Source: Xanthostigma xanthostigma (lineage: Eukaryota; Arthropoda; Insecta; Raphidioptera; Raphidiidae). From it: DNA of 64,000 nucleotides. Every line of letters begins with the position of its first letter. The first letter of the stretch is position 1. The position numbers and the translations under genes are program-made. Below the pieces are notes generated by a model, which made no database searches, was not told the origin of the DNA, and worked only from the letters and a program-made list of their open reading frames with translations. Location of the stretch: NCBI GenBank assembly GCA_963575645.1, contig OY754465.1:5394001-5458000 (forward strand). Reading direction: 5' to 3'. Below are positions 1-9,594 of this stretch, piece after piece.

Positions 1-774
1 GCCATGTTTTTCGGTTTTTGGTAGATTCCCTGCTTATCTGATATTGATTTTTTGCAAATGCATTAATTTCAAATATATTTTTGACAACCGGTATAGTGCT
101 ACTCACTTTGAACGATTTAAATTTATAACGGTAGTGAAATGTGTGAAATGTTTAGTTTTATACATTTATTAATTCGATTCAAATTAAACGAATAAAATTA
201 AAATTTACTTTCTGTTACATAAAATAACTAAGCAAAAAATAAATGCTTTTAGTGTGAGGGATGAACCTGATGCTTTAATAATAAATTTTCAACATTTGGC
301 ATCAATTTAGTTAGATTTAATCGTAAATTTTTTCGGTAACGATGTCCAGTTTGTTTCTTTTTTTGTTAAGAGATTCACTATCGTTGACCCCCATTTTCAT
401 TTCATTGACCCCCAATTTTTTTTCCCGCTGACATGGACCCCTCGCAAGTTGTCGTCGACCCCTGGGGGTTGATATAGACCACTTTGGGAATCACCGGTCT
501 AAATGAAACGGATGCGCAACTGCTGATGTAATTAAATTGTGTTTTACACTATTACGGGGAATCGCCACAGGTGTCAAATTAAATCTTACTAAATCATGAA
601 TTCTATAATATGTATGACGTTTTTTTTCCATTTTTTTTAAACATATTTTTGGGAAAAAGCTTAAATTGTCACTAAAAGAATCGTTTAAAAAAACTGAAAA
701 AACTCATGGACATTAAGAATAAGAAGCAGATTGAACGAAAAATATCGGATTCTAGCTCTGTGATACAAACTTAC
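1..774. other. AT-rich noncoding sequence left of caspase gene B exon 3
   Basis: No coding exon is visible on either strand. Positions about 370-500 carry several GACCCC blocks followed by CACTTTGGGAATCACCGG, which looks like the degraded end of a hAT-type transposon. This stretch should be intron of the minus-strand caspase B, because the exon that would begin with the catalytic Cys codon is not present and must lie beyond the left edge, or be lost. Confidence 0.5.
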
Positions 775-953
775 TTGAAAAATGAACCACTTGGGTTTAC
801 CCATAAGTAGCTTGCAGTTTGTGGGGGTGAACTTTCTCCAAATTTTTTCTACATCCAACGATGTATTATCTTTTGCAAGAAGTTCCCCATAAGATTTGCC
901 ATGACATAAAAATATTATAATAAGAATATTTCTCTTTACTTCTTCTTTGGCAA
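775..953 (-). CDS. Caspase B, exon carrying the catalytic histidine (partial gene)
   Basis: This 179-nt minus-strand exon starts after a TTTCAG acceptor and ends at CAA before GTAAGT. It translates as IAKEEVKRN, a hydrophobic beta strand, then FLCHG, a helix region and KPKWFIFQ. FLCHG is the caspase p20 motif holding the catalytic His (usually THG or SHG). KPKWFIFQ is the strand that ends immediately before the A-C of the QACxG active site, so the Cys codon should open the next exon, off the left edge. The exon starts with two bases that complete a codon opened by the upstream exon at 6071-6369, matching gene A exactly. Seen: motif, splice sites, phases. Known: the family are cysteine proteases of apoptosis or immunity that cleave after Asp. 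Inferred: this is an intact gene rather than a relic. Confidence 0.8.
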
Positions 954-1325
954 CTGAAACAGAAATAATATCTCAAATAAAAGGACCGCCCTTGAAATTT
1001 AATAATAATAATAATAATTTATTGTCATTCCTACATAATTAATGCACATGCTGACAGTCAAGGAATTCTTTTATGCTATAGAAACAATTTTCTTATAACA
1101 ATTTCTTCACATTTCTTTTAAAATATCTTGTTTGTAAAAGTCTTATTTCCAATGGCAATTTATTAAAAAATTTTACACCATAGAAATTTGGTCCGTATGT
1201 AGTCTTAGCTTATTTGTTTAATGGTAGGCAAAGATTTAACTTTTTCCTAGTATCATGATTATGCAACACAGTATGATTATTGAAATTGTTCATATTATTT
1301 TTAACAATAATTAAACAGCTATATA
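954..1325. other. Caspase B intron: AAT microsatellite and retroelement-like tail
   Basis: An AAT/ATA microsatellite lies at about 1000-1020. The sequence beside it (attgtcattcctacat and what follows) resembles the 3' tail of a LINE seen in antisense, but no coding remnant is readable. No gene is supported. Confidence 0.35.
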
Positions 1326-1558
1326 TTATAATGGCTAGCTCTATTCAGCGGCGCTGGGCGTGGGTCGGCGGAACTGACGTGGCAGGCACTTACCTTGAGA
1401 GATGTTAGCGAAGCCAAGGTCACCCAACTACTAAGCTGTAGGGAAAGGGAAAGATGTTCAAAATGGGCGCCAGATCTATATTGACCTTAGCTTGAGTCAC
1501 TGCAGGGTCGATCACTCCTGCAAATAAATCTTAAGGGTCCTGCCAGCAAAAATAACAA
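1326..1558 (-). repeat. 3' LTR of the TRIM element
   Basis: Direct copy of 2188-2420. In minus-strand orientation this is the 3' LTR, since the primer-binding site abuts the other copy. Confidence 0.7.
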
Positions 1559-2162
1559 AATCTAACAGAATCTACAAAATATTCTGCTAAACGAAAATAG
1601 GTGCCGAGACGAGACAAAAAAATTCGGAAATTTGACTTGCATTACAGTCAAGGATATAGAATCTAAAAAATTTAAAATTAAATTCGGAAAGTCGAACGAC
1701 ATTGTCATAAAAAAATACGATAAAATTTCTTGCGGAAAACGAAACGACATCTAAAATTTCCCAACCGGAAACGCGATAAAATTTGACGGAAACGAGACGG
1801 TAGATCTATCTCACAAAAAGTTGCATTCACAGACGGTAAAACTAAAAGCTAACTCACCGAAGACCGATAGTGGAGAAACGAACATTTAATCTAGGTACGG
1901 TACCAATGCTAAAAAAACAAAACCGGCACTTCATAACGTTACCCATAACAAAAACAGGCAAGATAACCGGAATATCAGAAAATCGCAAAAATATCGACAT
2001 CGGAAACGCGCACAAAAAAATCTCGAGAACCGGAAAAAAAAAAAAATCGTGGAAACGGAAAATTCAGAAAAAGTTAAATCGGAAAAGCGGAAAATCTAGA
2101 AATCGAGAAATCGAAACAGCGGAAAATCTAGAAATCGAAACAACTAAAAAAATCTAGAAAAC

Positions 2163-2185
2163 GGGCCCCACGTTGACAGGCGCCA
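2163..2185 (-). promoter_or_regulatory. Primer-binding site, tRNA-Lys type
   Basis: On the plus strand this reads CCCCACGTTG, then ACA, then GGCGCCA. The two blocks are the tRNA-Lys T-arm and acceptor 3' end including CCA, as used by many insect LTR elements. The extra ACA is unusual. Confidence 0.6.
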
Positions 2186-2187
2186 AT

Positions 2188-2420
2188 TTATAATGGCTAG
2201 CTATATTCAGCGGCGCTGGGCGTGGGTCGGCGGAACTGACGTGGCAGGCACTTACCTTGAGAGATGTTAGCGAAGCCAAGGTCACCCAACTACTAAGCTG
2301 TAGGGAAAGGGAAAGATGTTCAAAATGGGCGCCAGATCTATATTGACCTTAGCTTGAGTCACTGCAGGGTCGATCACTCCTGCAAATAAATCTTAAGGGT
2401 CCTGCCAGCAAAAATAACAA
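2188..2420 (-). repeat. 5' LTR of the TRIM element
   Basis: Direct copy of 1326-1558. The primer-binding site lies immediately inside it at 2163-2185. Confidence 0.7.
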
Positions 2421-3640
2421 CACGAACGTAATGATCAAAAATTTAATAAAATAATTAATAATATTAACAAGAGTGATTAGCATATACACTTTTGGCAAAA
2501 TGCCCAGATCAGTACGCTACTGATTAATGTAGCGACGATATAAATTTTTACTTCAGTACCGTGAAGCTGTGATCATTAGTTTCCACGTAAAAATACAAGG
2601 TAATACACAATAAACGTAATAATGGTAACAAGTTATCTACTAAAAAATCAATAATTCAAATCGCCTACGGATGAGGTTCAAATTCCAATAATCGATCCGT
2701 CAAAACTACAACCAAAACCGGCAACACAAACGTAACGCGACACTAACAGCAACGATAAGACAAACCTCATTCGTAAGCTAAAAACTTATTTCAACAACTC
2801 AAAATACAAATTACAACACGTTAAAATAGTTACAAATACAATGTCGAAATATTTTAATTAAACGTTGCTAACTTTATTTAACCAAATGTTAACAAACCGA
2901 CAAGCGCAGTGTGAAATGAACTTTTCTTTGGAACAGCGCTATCCGTTCACAATATCACACAGTCAAAAATAGTTCTGCCGGAAGGGCCATCAAACACTGT
3001 AATCTAAAATTCAGTTAAGTTCAGCACGCCACTGACAAATTGACATACACAATATTAAGCTTTAATTTAGCCTGAATGGCCGTCAAAACACTGTAAATAT
3101 GAAATTCAGTTAAGTTTAGCACGCCACTGATGAATTGACATAACACAATATTAAGCTTTAACAACAAATGCAGTATCTGTATGATGGAAACTATGATCCA
3201 ACGCAGTCTAAGCACAGGTTCACGAAACAAAATAACAAAATAATTATTTCAGACCGTGAGAATTATTTGATGAACAGTTCGCATAAGGCTGCATGGCATC
3301 CAGAAGACAACGTAGTGACAGGTGCTGGCGCGCGCAAACTTATTTCACAGTTACGACGTACGTCAACCAAAAACGTGCATTTTATTTAAAGTTGAATTTA
3401 AGATGCGACGTACGTTTGGTAAAGAATTTTAAAATTCAAACGCAAATTATGATTTAAAATTGAACAGTTACGTAATATAGCATTAAACGTTATCACACTA
3501 CCTGTAGGATGCAATGAAGGCATTCCAGGACTCGTAGCCCTTTTCCGAAACAGCTGGACTGGATTCAGCTAGCTGAAGTGATCGACCCAGCAACGCTCCA
3601 AGCCTCGGTACAGTGGTTCTTGTCAATGGTCGTAGAATCG
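2421..3640. other. Noncoding AT-rich stretch with one tandem duplication
   Basis: No recognisable gene. An internal tandem duplication is annotated separately at 2985-3165. Short open frames here have no recognisable domain and overlap the duplication. Confidence 0.45.
2985..3165. repeat. Tandem duplication, unit about 90 bp
   Basis: Two adjacent copies both contain aaattcagttaagtt, cacgccactga and acaatattaagcttta in that order (about 2988-3066 and 3078-3164). Differences between copies show it is not very recent. Confidence 0.7.
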
Positions 3641-4835
3641 GTTCCACCACGAAATCTCCCCGGACAAAATCTCCCCGACAAAATCTCCCCGACAAAATCT
3701 CCCCACGACAAAATCTCCCCACGACAAAATCTCCCCACGACAAAATCCCCCCCCGTCAAAATCTCCCCACGACTTAATCTCCCCACAACTTCTCTGTGAC
3801 GGTTCTATGACTCTATATCCTCGGACAAAATATCCTGGACAAAATATCCCGGACAAAATATCCTCAGACAAAATATCCTCAAGACAAAAAATCCTTCGGA
3901 CAAAATATCCCCGGACATTTTGCCCCCGTGACAAAACATCCCCGACAATTGATACCAAATAAACATTAATTTACAAATAAAATCAAATATTATGAAGCTT
4001 CCCATTTTCTGTTTTAAGTAACTTAAATGGATGTTTATAAATTGCTGTTCTGCTAATTTACAGTCACTCGTTTAAATACTACCCACCCCGTCATCGTTGA
4101 CCCCGGAATTGTTTTTTTAAAAACTCCACATTTGCCCCTTCCCGTTTCACTGCGAGACAATTCGCATACCCGTTTATCGTTCTCCCCGGAATTGTTTTTT
4201 AAAAAACTCCACATTTGCCCCTTCCCGTTTCACTGCGAGACAATTCGCATACCCGTTTATCGTTCTCCTCGGAATTGTTTTTTTAAAAACTCCACATTTG
4301 CCCCTTCCCGTTTCACTGCGAGACAATTCGCATACCCGTTTATCGTTCTCCCCGGAATTGTTTTTTAAAAAACTCCACATTTGCCCCTTCCCGTTTCACT
4401 GCGAGACAATTCGCATACCCGTTTATCGTTCTCCTCGGAATTGTTTTTTTAAAAACTTCAAATTTGCCCCTTCACGTTTCACTGCGAGACAATTCACATA
4501 CCCGTTTATCGTTCTCCCCGGAATTGTTTTTTTAAAAACTCCACATTTGCCCCTTCCCGTTTCACTGCGAGACAATTCGCATACCCGTTTATCGTTCTCC
4601 CCGGAATTGTTTTTTAAAAATAAATATATAAACATTCATATTAAGTCGTGGGGAGATTTTGACGGGGGGAGATTTTGACGGGGGGGGATTTTGTCGTGGG
4701 GAGATTTTGTCGCGGGGAGATTTTAGAGGGGAGATTTTGTCGGGGAGATTTTTTCCGGGGAGATTATGTCGTGTCACCGTAGAGGGAGATTTTTTCCGGG
4801 GAGATTATGTCGTGTCACCGTAGAATCACAGCGTG
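3640..4835. mobile_element. Foldback-type element with subrepeat arms and an 83-bp tandem array
   Basis: The left arm (about 3650-3950) is a run of degenerate units of about 16-18 bp of the form gacaaaatctccccac, drifting outwards to gacaaaatatcc. The right arm (about 4644-4830) is built from the reverse complement, gtggggagattttgtc. Between them lies the 83-bp array at 4087-4620. Inverted arms made of short tandem repeats around a central domain are the signature of Foldback elements. No transposase is present. No TSD could be assigned because the arm edges are degenerate. Confidence 0.7.
4087..4620. repeat. 83-bp tandem array, six full units and a partial
   Basis: Each unit holds GGAATTGTTTTTTAAAAA, CTCCACATTTGCCCCTTC, GTTTCACTGCGAGACAATTC and CCCGTTTATCGTTCTCC. 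Boundaries fall near 4087, 4170, 4253, 4336, 4419, 4502 and 4585. Units differ by single substitutions (for example ctcctcgg versus ctccccgg). The overlapping open frames on both strands arise only because one frame has no stop within a unit. Confidence 0.9.
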
Positions 4836-5277
4836 TTTTATGCTGAACGAACGCCACGTGCTAATCAGATACAACTCCAAACACAATAACAATACGCAAT
4901 TCACTAACAGCTTTTCCCAACAGAAAAATAACAGGATGGCTCCAATTTTATAGCCACCGTACTCAATAACTTCGAAACCAACGCCCAAAACTCAAACAAT
5001 ACACAACGGCAATACAATACGATACTCTCACAACGCTTGCCGGCAACCGAATCTCGCATCTCGCTATTCAAAAAATCTTTTTTTTCGTCGACATTGTACC
5101 TAACCGGACACAACATGTTTTATAACTATTCGCCAAACTCAATCGGGTAAAGGGGTCCACACACACTCAAAATTTTGTTGTGAACTTTTTACCGCCATTT
5201 GACGTTGTAGGTTCACGGGAGTGGTCGCTACGCTTAGGGGTCGTCCGGACCTCGTTCTTACGACTAAAGCTAACCCG
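4836..5277 (-). repeat. Possible solo LTR
   Basis: The right end reads on the minus strand as TGTAACGGGTTAGCTTTAG, which resembles the 5' end of insect LTRs, and the interior lacks coding capacity. A clean partner end near 4836 and a TSD were not found, so this is a weak call. Confidence 0.3.
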
Positions 5278-5970
5278 TTACAATATATATTGACATGGCA
5301 ATGACAAAATATTTAATTGCTTAAATAATGGCCTGCATTCCTGTCTAAACCCAGCATCCGAGATCAATCTTATAACTTTCTTTTGTTGCAAAAACACTTT
5401 CGAAGCAGAGGCGGCATTACCCCACAATTCGATACCATAAATCATTTTAGAGTGAAATAATGAGAAGTATGCCATTCGAAGCACTGTTTGTGAAAAACTA
5501 TTTTGTAGTTTTTGCAACAAAAAAAATATTTTCGATAAACTTGTACTTAAATAGTTTACATGATTTTTCCAAGTCAAGTTGGCATCAATTGTCAGGCCCA
5601 GTAGTTTTATTTCTTTATTATTATTGTTATTACACAATAGCTCAATATGTTGTATTTTCTCGGGATTTACATGAAGTTTATTTGCCGTGAACCATCTCAA
5701 GGCTTCCGACTGTGCTCTTTGAAATTTTTCTGTTAAAGCATTTTTGTTTTCATCTTGTAGAATTATGGTTGTATCGCCTGCGTACATGCATGTATCTCCT
5801 GAGGAAATATTCTCCACTAAGTCGTTTACGTAGACAATAATCATAAAAGGTCCGAGAACCGAACCTTGTGGGACACCGTGTTTTATTTTTTTCAGTTTGG
5901 ATTTCTTTTCTCCGCACATGACATATTGATATCTCTCAGTGAGATATGACGATATTAATTTAAGTGTTTG
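5278..5970 (-). pseudogene. Non-LTR retrotransposon (LINE) reverse transcriptase fragment
   Basis: The minus-strand frame contains, in order, SSYLTERYQYV, HGVPQGSVLGP (RT block 4), MYAGDTTI (block 5, the YADD box with the first catalytic Asp changed to Gly), LHVNPEK, KLLGLTIDANLTWKNH (block 6/7) and a C-terminal region ending LNILSLPCQYI. Block order and the tail fit the Jockey/CR1 group. It begins abruptly at the C-rich tract near 5971 and lacks endonuclease and upstream RT blocks, so it is 5'-truncated. With YAGD the polymerase is predicted dead. It lies in the long caspase B intron, on the same strand as the host gene. Confidence 0.85.
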
Positions 5971-6004
5971 CCCCCCCCCTTACCCCCTTTACCCCCCTCC
6001 CCCT
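5971..6004. repeat. C-rich simple sequence
   Basis: Runs of C interrupted by TTA mark the junction between the LINE fragment and caspase B intron sequence. Confidence 0.8.
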
Positions 6005-6070
6005 ATCTGCGCCCTTGCTTATACCCTTACTGCATGAACATTTTGAAAACTGAATAATTTAGTAACTTAC

Positions 6071-6369
6071 TTTCATCTAGTTTAGTAAGTATCTCATCAG
6101 CATCCAAATCATGCTCGGTTTTAACTTTGTACTTGCAGTTGTCGAAGCTATTCTGAAAGCATGCTTCTATCTTTTCGACATCTTTTTCAGTTCCAGCTCT
6201 GTTCTTGTCAATGTCTCCATAGTCCTTTTGATTAAAAACGTACACCGTATTTTCATAGTTCGAATCAAAAGGATAGCAAAGTTTATTACCAAAATCTGAC
6301 AGCTCAACTTTTTTGATGTCAATATAACGGCATTCTCGAAACTTTGTAGCGCCGTCTTCAGCAATTTTT
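6071..6369 (-). CDS. Caspase B, exon with start of the p20 subunit
   Basis: A minus-strand exon of 299 nt opens after TTCTAG with one base completing a codon and ends GATGAAA before GTAAGT, leaving one base. The translation runs KIAEDGATKFRECRYI, then NTVYVFNQKDYG, NRAGTEKDVEKI, CFQN and LDADEILTKLDE. The strand followed by an asparagine-rich turn and the RxGTxxDV block are the caspase p20 N-terminal fold; the Arg of NRAGT corresponds to the P1-Asp-binding Arg. Gene A has the same exon (12597-12916) with the same phases, so the two arose by duplication. The first ATG in this frame (6384-6386) lies upstream of the acceptor; joining to the small exon at 8170-8204 keeps frame and is preferred as the true start. 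Confidence 0.85.
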
Positions 6370-6654
6370 CTAGAATTTATATTCATTCTAAATTATTAGT
6401 AGGTTAGTACCTACCTAGTGCTTCAGGTTGATTGCAATAATTTCACAAAAATTGGATTAAATCTGTTTATTTAAAAAATGTTTTAATTAAAATCTATTTT
6501 AATGATATATATGTTTCGGAAAAATGTGTGACCCATTTTTTTTTCTTTGATAGGATCAAAACTAATTAATATTTTTGACTGAAAGGATTGGCTTGGGAGT
6601 TACGTCACAATAAATGACAGTTGACAATATGAATATATTATAATATGAATGAGT

Positions 6655-6830
6655 TCAAATAAATAAAATTACGACCAATTTTTTTCAGACTATATATTGA
6701 CAAAAATAATAAAATTATAAATCAATACTTCACTGGATAACGTTTCGATGGATTTGGATCGAAATGTCATCTAGTGAAATATTGATTTATAAAATTATTA
6801 AATTGAAATGTCATAATAACGAACTTAATT
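6655..6830. repeat. Dispersed repeat, related copy near 16200-16310
   Basis: Both copies share aataaataaaat, a cgaccaattttt block, tcagac and taacgtttcgat in order. Around 6730-6790 there is an internal inverted repeat (tattgatttataaa and its complement). Not assigned to a superfamily. Confidence 0.45.
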
Positions 6831-7237
6831 TTAAAAGTTGGCATTTAAAATCTAGTTATCGGTACGGGTGGTCTGACTCACCCTGTACCTATATAGATAT
6901 ATTTTATTATTCTCATTTTTATCATAATTGCAAAATATAATCTTTTATCAGTAAAATGATCATATGGACTGCACTAAATGATGTATATAGGGATACTATC
7001 TACATAAATCATAAGTGTTATTGATTATTTTTTTCGTGCAAATGTTTTTAATAGTCACTTTTTTAATCTTGACTTTCATAAATTATTTAATTCTTTCCTG
7101 TAGATATATATCTCTGAGTCTAGTCACGGTATTTTATGTTACACATAATGAGGTGCACCATAAAAGCTTGTTTTTTAAATTCTTGTCCCAGAGGATGCCC
7201 CCCTGGGGCAAAAATTTAAACACAATTTTTTTTTAAA

Positions 7238-7437
7238 GTGATAACGTCTTATAAATTGATGAAACGCCAGCTGCACGCACGAAAAAGTGTAACGTTCCGC
7301 CTGACCCTGTGCGTGCAAGCGAGAGCGCAGTATGCTTCGGCCCAAGTTTGACAGCTACTAAAATTTAGGTTATGTATTACGGAATACGTTATCACGTAAA
7401 ACTATCGTCCGTAAACCGACTTTACAGACAACCAATT
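7238..7437 (+). mobile_element. MITE, GTGATAACGTCTTATAAATT family
   Basis: Runs from gtgataacgtcttataaa through cgcacgaaaaagtgtaacg and cctgaccctgtgcgtgc to taaaccgactttacagac. An inverted copy lies at 28315-28462, and the two halves of another copy lie at 51918-52062 and 54880-54958. No coding capacity. Confidence 0.65.
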
Positions 7438-7555
7438 TTTTTTCGTCTATAATTCGCTCAAATGAAGTCGATTCGGTTCTGAACATGTTTTAAAAATGAT
7501 GAATAGATGTGTTGACATAGTGTTCGCAATGAATTTATTTCATTACAAATGAGAG

Positions 7556-8107
7556 CATAACTGTTATATTTTAAAAGCAAAGAATACAAAATTTTTACCA
7601 GTTATGCAGGCTGTGGAGCTGCATCTTTTTGTAGGAATAGAATTTTTAATGTCAAAATCTAGCCATCTATGATTAAAATAAAAATAAATGAGTCTAGTAA
7701 AGATAGAGCAAACGTTTACTAAGAAAAGTTGTTTAGAATCATAAAAAAATCCCAGATATGAAGTTTCGTCAAAAAACCTGATCTCTTAAATTTTTTATGC
7801 AATCTGTAAGGAATTTTCTATTTTATTAACAAAAGTGCCATGAAACAATAAAACAATTCGGTGCTTCAAACAATATTCCATTGTTTTATAGTTTAATGCC
7901 ACTCTTCTTAAAATTATTGCGTAAAGATATTGACAAATTAAAAAAAAAATACATTTTTTGACGACACTTCATATCTGATAGTTTTTTATGGTTCTGAACA
8001 ACTTTTGCTGTATCTTCATGTGATTAAAAAAATCTATTCCTACAAAAAGAAGATCTTATATACTGGTAAAAATTTTAAATTGATTGTTTTTAAAATAACA
8101 ATGTTAT
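7556..8107. repeat. Snap-back inverted repeat, about 550 bp
   Basis: The left part (7556-7790) contains aaaatttttaccagt, tttttgtaggaatagat-like, aaaagttgttyagaa and atatgaagt blocks. The same blocks occur in reverse complement and reverse order at about 7945-8107. The arms diverge at many positions, so this is an old inverted-repeat element. No open frame of note. Confidence 0.65.
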
Positions 8108-8169
8108 TAAGGTGTCTGTTTGAATAATAATTCTTGTAAGTGATTGTAAAGAAATTAAAATTAACATAC

Positions 8170-8204
8170 CCGATTTCACTGTCTTCTACTGCACTGCTTT
8201 CCAT
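8170..8204 (-). CDS. Caspase B, predicted first coding exon
   Basis: A minus-strand ATG opens MESSAVEDSEI followed by two bases GG and a consensus donor GTATGT. The phase (two bases left over) matches the acceptor phase of the exon at 6071-6369, giving MESSAVEDSEIGKIAEDGA at the join. The peptide is acidic, as expected of a short caspase prodomain linker. Only 35 nt are coding, so the evidence is start codon, donor and phase agreement rather than homology. No CARD or DED domain would be encoded if this is the true start, implying an executioner-like short prodomain. A different upstream exon remains possible. Confidence 0.55.
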
Positions 8205-8531
8205 TTTGTGCAATTATTCGAACCGTAGGTACTACTTTTTATTATATACATATATCCTTTGTGTTCTGTTATAATAATTTAAAGTATAAAACTGACTCTT
8301 TTTATCAGAATATTGTATAAATAATCTGAGGATCTAGTGGAACGATAAAAGATAATAAATATCGCCTAATAAGCATATATCTGCCAGCGTTAAAATCATT
8401 GACTTTTGTACTGCGATAATTTTCCAATCAAGTAAAAGTTTCTAAATTAGTATGGTTTGTATAGAAATTTAATATTTCTCTAACACCGTCCTTTCCCTCA
8501 AGTGTTTCCATTTTAAGCCAAAAGATACCAT

Positions 8532-8702
8532 AAAAAATAAAGAATAGTTACTTCTTACCACAACAGTTTTATTAGCGGATGTACATACATTTCGGGAGCT
8601 ATGCTCTCATCTTCAGCAAACACTAGAAAATTTAGTGTTTGCCGAAATGTACATCCGCTAATAAAACTGTTGTGGTTAGAAGTAACTATTCTTTATTTTT
8701 AT
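8532..8702. repeat. Palindromic element with Penelope-tail-like sequence
   Basis: Arms of about 55 bp (aaagaatagttacttct through gcggatgtacat) are nearly perfect inverted copies at both ends. The loop contains a further hairpin (aaacactagaaaatttagtgttt-like) and, on the minus strand, CTGAAGATGAGAGC...GCTCCCGAAATG. That arrangement resembles the degenerate hammerhead motifs found at ends of Penelope-like elements. Confidence 0.6.
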
Positions 8703-9059
8703 TTTTGTTTCAACCACAGTGCTCTTAATATTTGTAAAAAGATATACCATGTTCATAAAATTGTATCCCAATGCAAAAAAAAAGAAAAATTCATATATAT
8801 TATGTTTTTTTAGATTTTATTTCTTCAATAGTTTTCAACATTCGTGAGGTGTACTAACATTAGTAATTTTAAGTAATAATGCGTTTAGTTCTATTCACGT
8901 AAAGAATTTAATTAAAAAATATATCAAAGTAAAAAATTTATTGATATTCTATAACAAAATACTTTAAAAGATTAAACAATAATTATGTTACAAAAAAGAA
9001 AAAAATAAGATTTACAAAATAAAGTTTCTAAATGAACAGAAAGTAAACTTCAAGTAATT

Positions 9060-9196
9060 ATAGCTCTGTTCCAAGCTCTCAGAGAACGGTAGCAGAATCG
9101 TTCTAGACTTGCGCAGTAGCTCAAAAACCGATACAAACAGTTTCGTTTTAGCTACTGCGCAAGAGACCATTCTCAGAGAGTTTGGAACCGAGCTAT
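9060..9196. mobile_element. Short MITE in the caspase A 3' flank
   Basis: Terminal inverted repeats: TAGCTCTGTTCCAAGCTCTC at the left, CTCTCCAAACC-like complement (gagagtttggaaccgagcta) at the right, about 137 bp in all. A second left end of the same family (tagctctgtttcaacctccc) starts at 9271. It may contribute to the 3' UTR of caspase A, whose stop codon is at 9349-9351. Confidence 0.65.
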
Positions 9197-9348
9197 CGTA
9201 TCTTATGAAAGAATTAACACAGTAATAAATAATGTTAGCAAATAACAACGAGATATAATATCAAATACTAGCTCTGTTTCAACCTCCCTGCGAACGGTAA
9301 TATATTCGTCACACTCATGCGCTGTAGCTAAAATAAAACAATAAATAT

Positions 9349-9512
9349 TTATTGAGAGTATCGCATAGTTTCCATACGTTCCTCAATTTGCAAACTAATA
9401 TGTTTTATAGATATTTGTAGTTCTTTTGATGAGAGCGTTTTCATTTCGACAGCAGCCCATTCAAAAAAATTTTTCAAATGAGGACTGATATCGTCCGTTG
9501 AAAAAATATCAC
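9349..9512 (-). CDS. Caspase A, terminal coding exon
   Basis: This exon (164 nt) begins after TTTTACAG and ends with TAA. It adds RDIFSTDDISPHLKNFFEWA, then AAVEMKTLSSKELQISIKH and a C-terminal helix ending MRYSQ. The single base C left by exon 10396-10626 joins the first two bases GT to make an Arg codon, so frame is kept. The charged tail is longer than the usual end of a caspase p10 subunit and has no recognised domain. If the intron were retained, the protein would instead stop a few codons after exon 4 (LRKIF), a possible alternative C terminus. A MITE follows immediately downstream. Confidence 0.65.
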
Positions 9513-9594
9513 CTGTAAAAAAGTTAAGATTGAATTATTGAAAGAAAACAGTTTTCAAATCAGGTGCCCTAAAATACGAAATATGCATTACTAA

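Larger units (their letters stand above)
1326..2420 (-). mobile_element. TRIM-like non-autonomous LTR retrotransposon
   Basis: Two direct repeats of about 233 bp (1326-1558 and 2188-2420) are almost identical; the one clear difference is ctctattc versus ctatattc. They flank about 630 bp with no gag or pol. On the minus strand the repeat begins TGTTATTTTTGC, and the internal region next to the right-hand copy begins with TTGGCGCC, followed three bases later by CAACGTGGGG. That is the complement of a tRNA-Lys 3' end, so it is a primer-binding site with a 3-nt insertion. Short length, LTRs and primer site together fit a TRIM. The near-identity of the LTRs implies a recent insertion. No convincing target-site duplication is visible. 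It sits in a caspase B intron. Confidence 0.75.

Noticed and set aside
4132-4678. Repetitive open frame of up to 126 codons (MPLPVSLRDNSHTR...) and its antisense counterparts
   Set aside because: Produced by an 83-bp tandem repeat that happens to lack stops; no host-gene features.
3640-4835. Regularly spaced repeats considered as a CRISPR array
   Set aside because: Units are directly adjacent with no unique spacers, and the context is eukaryotic.
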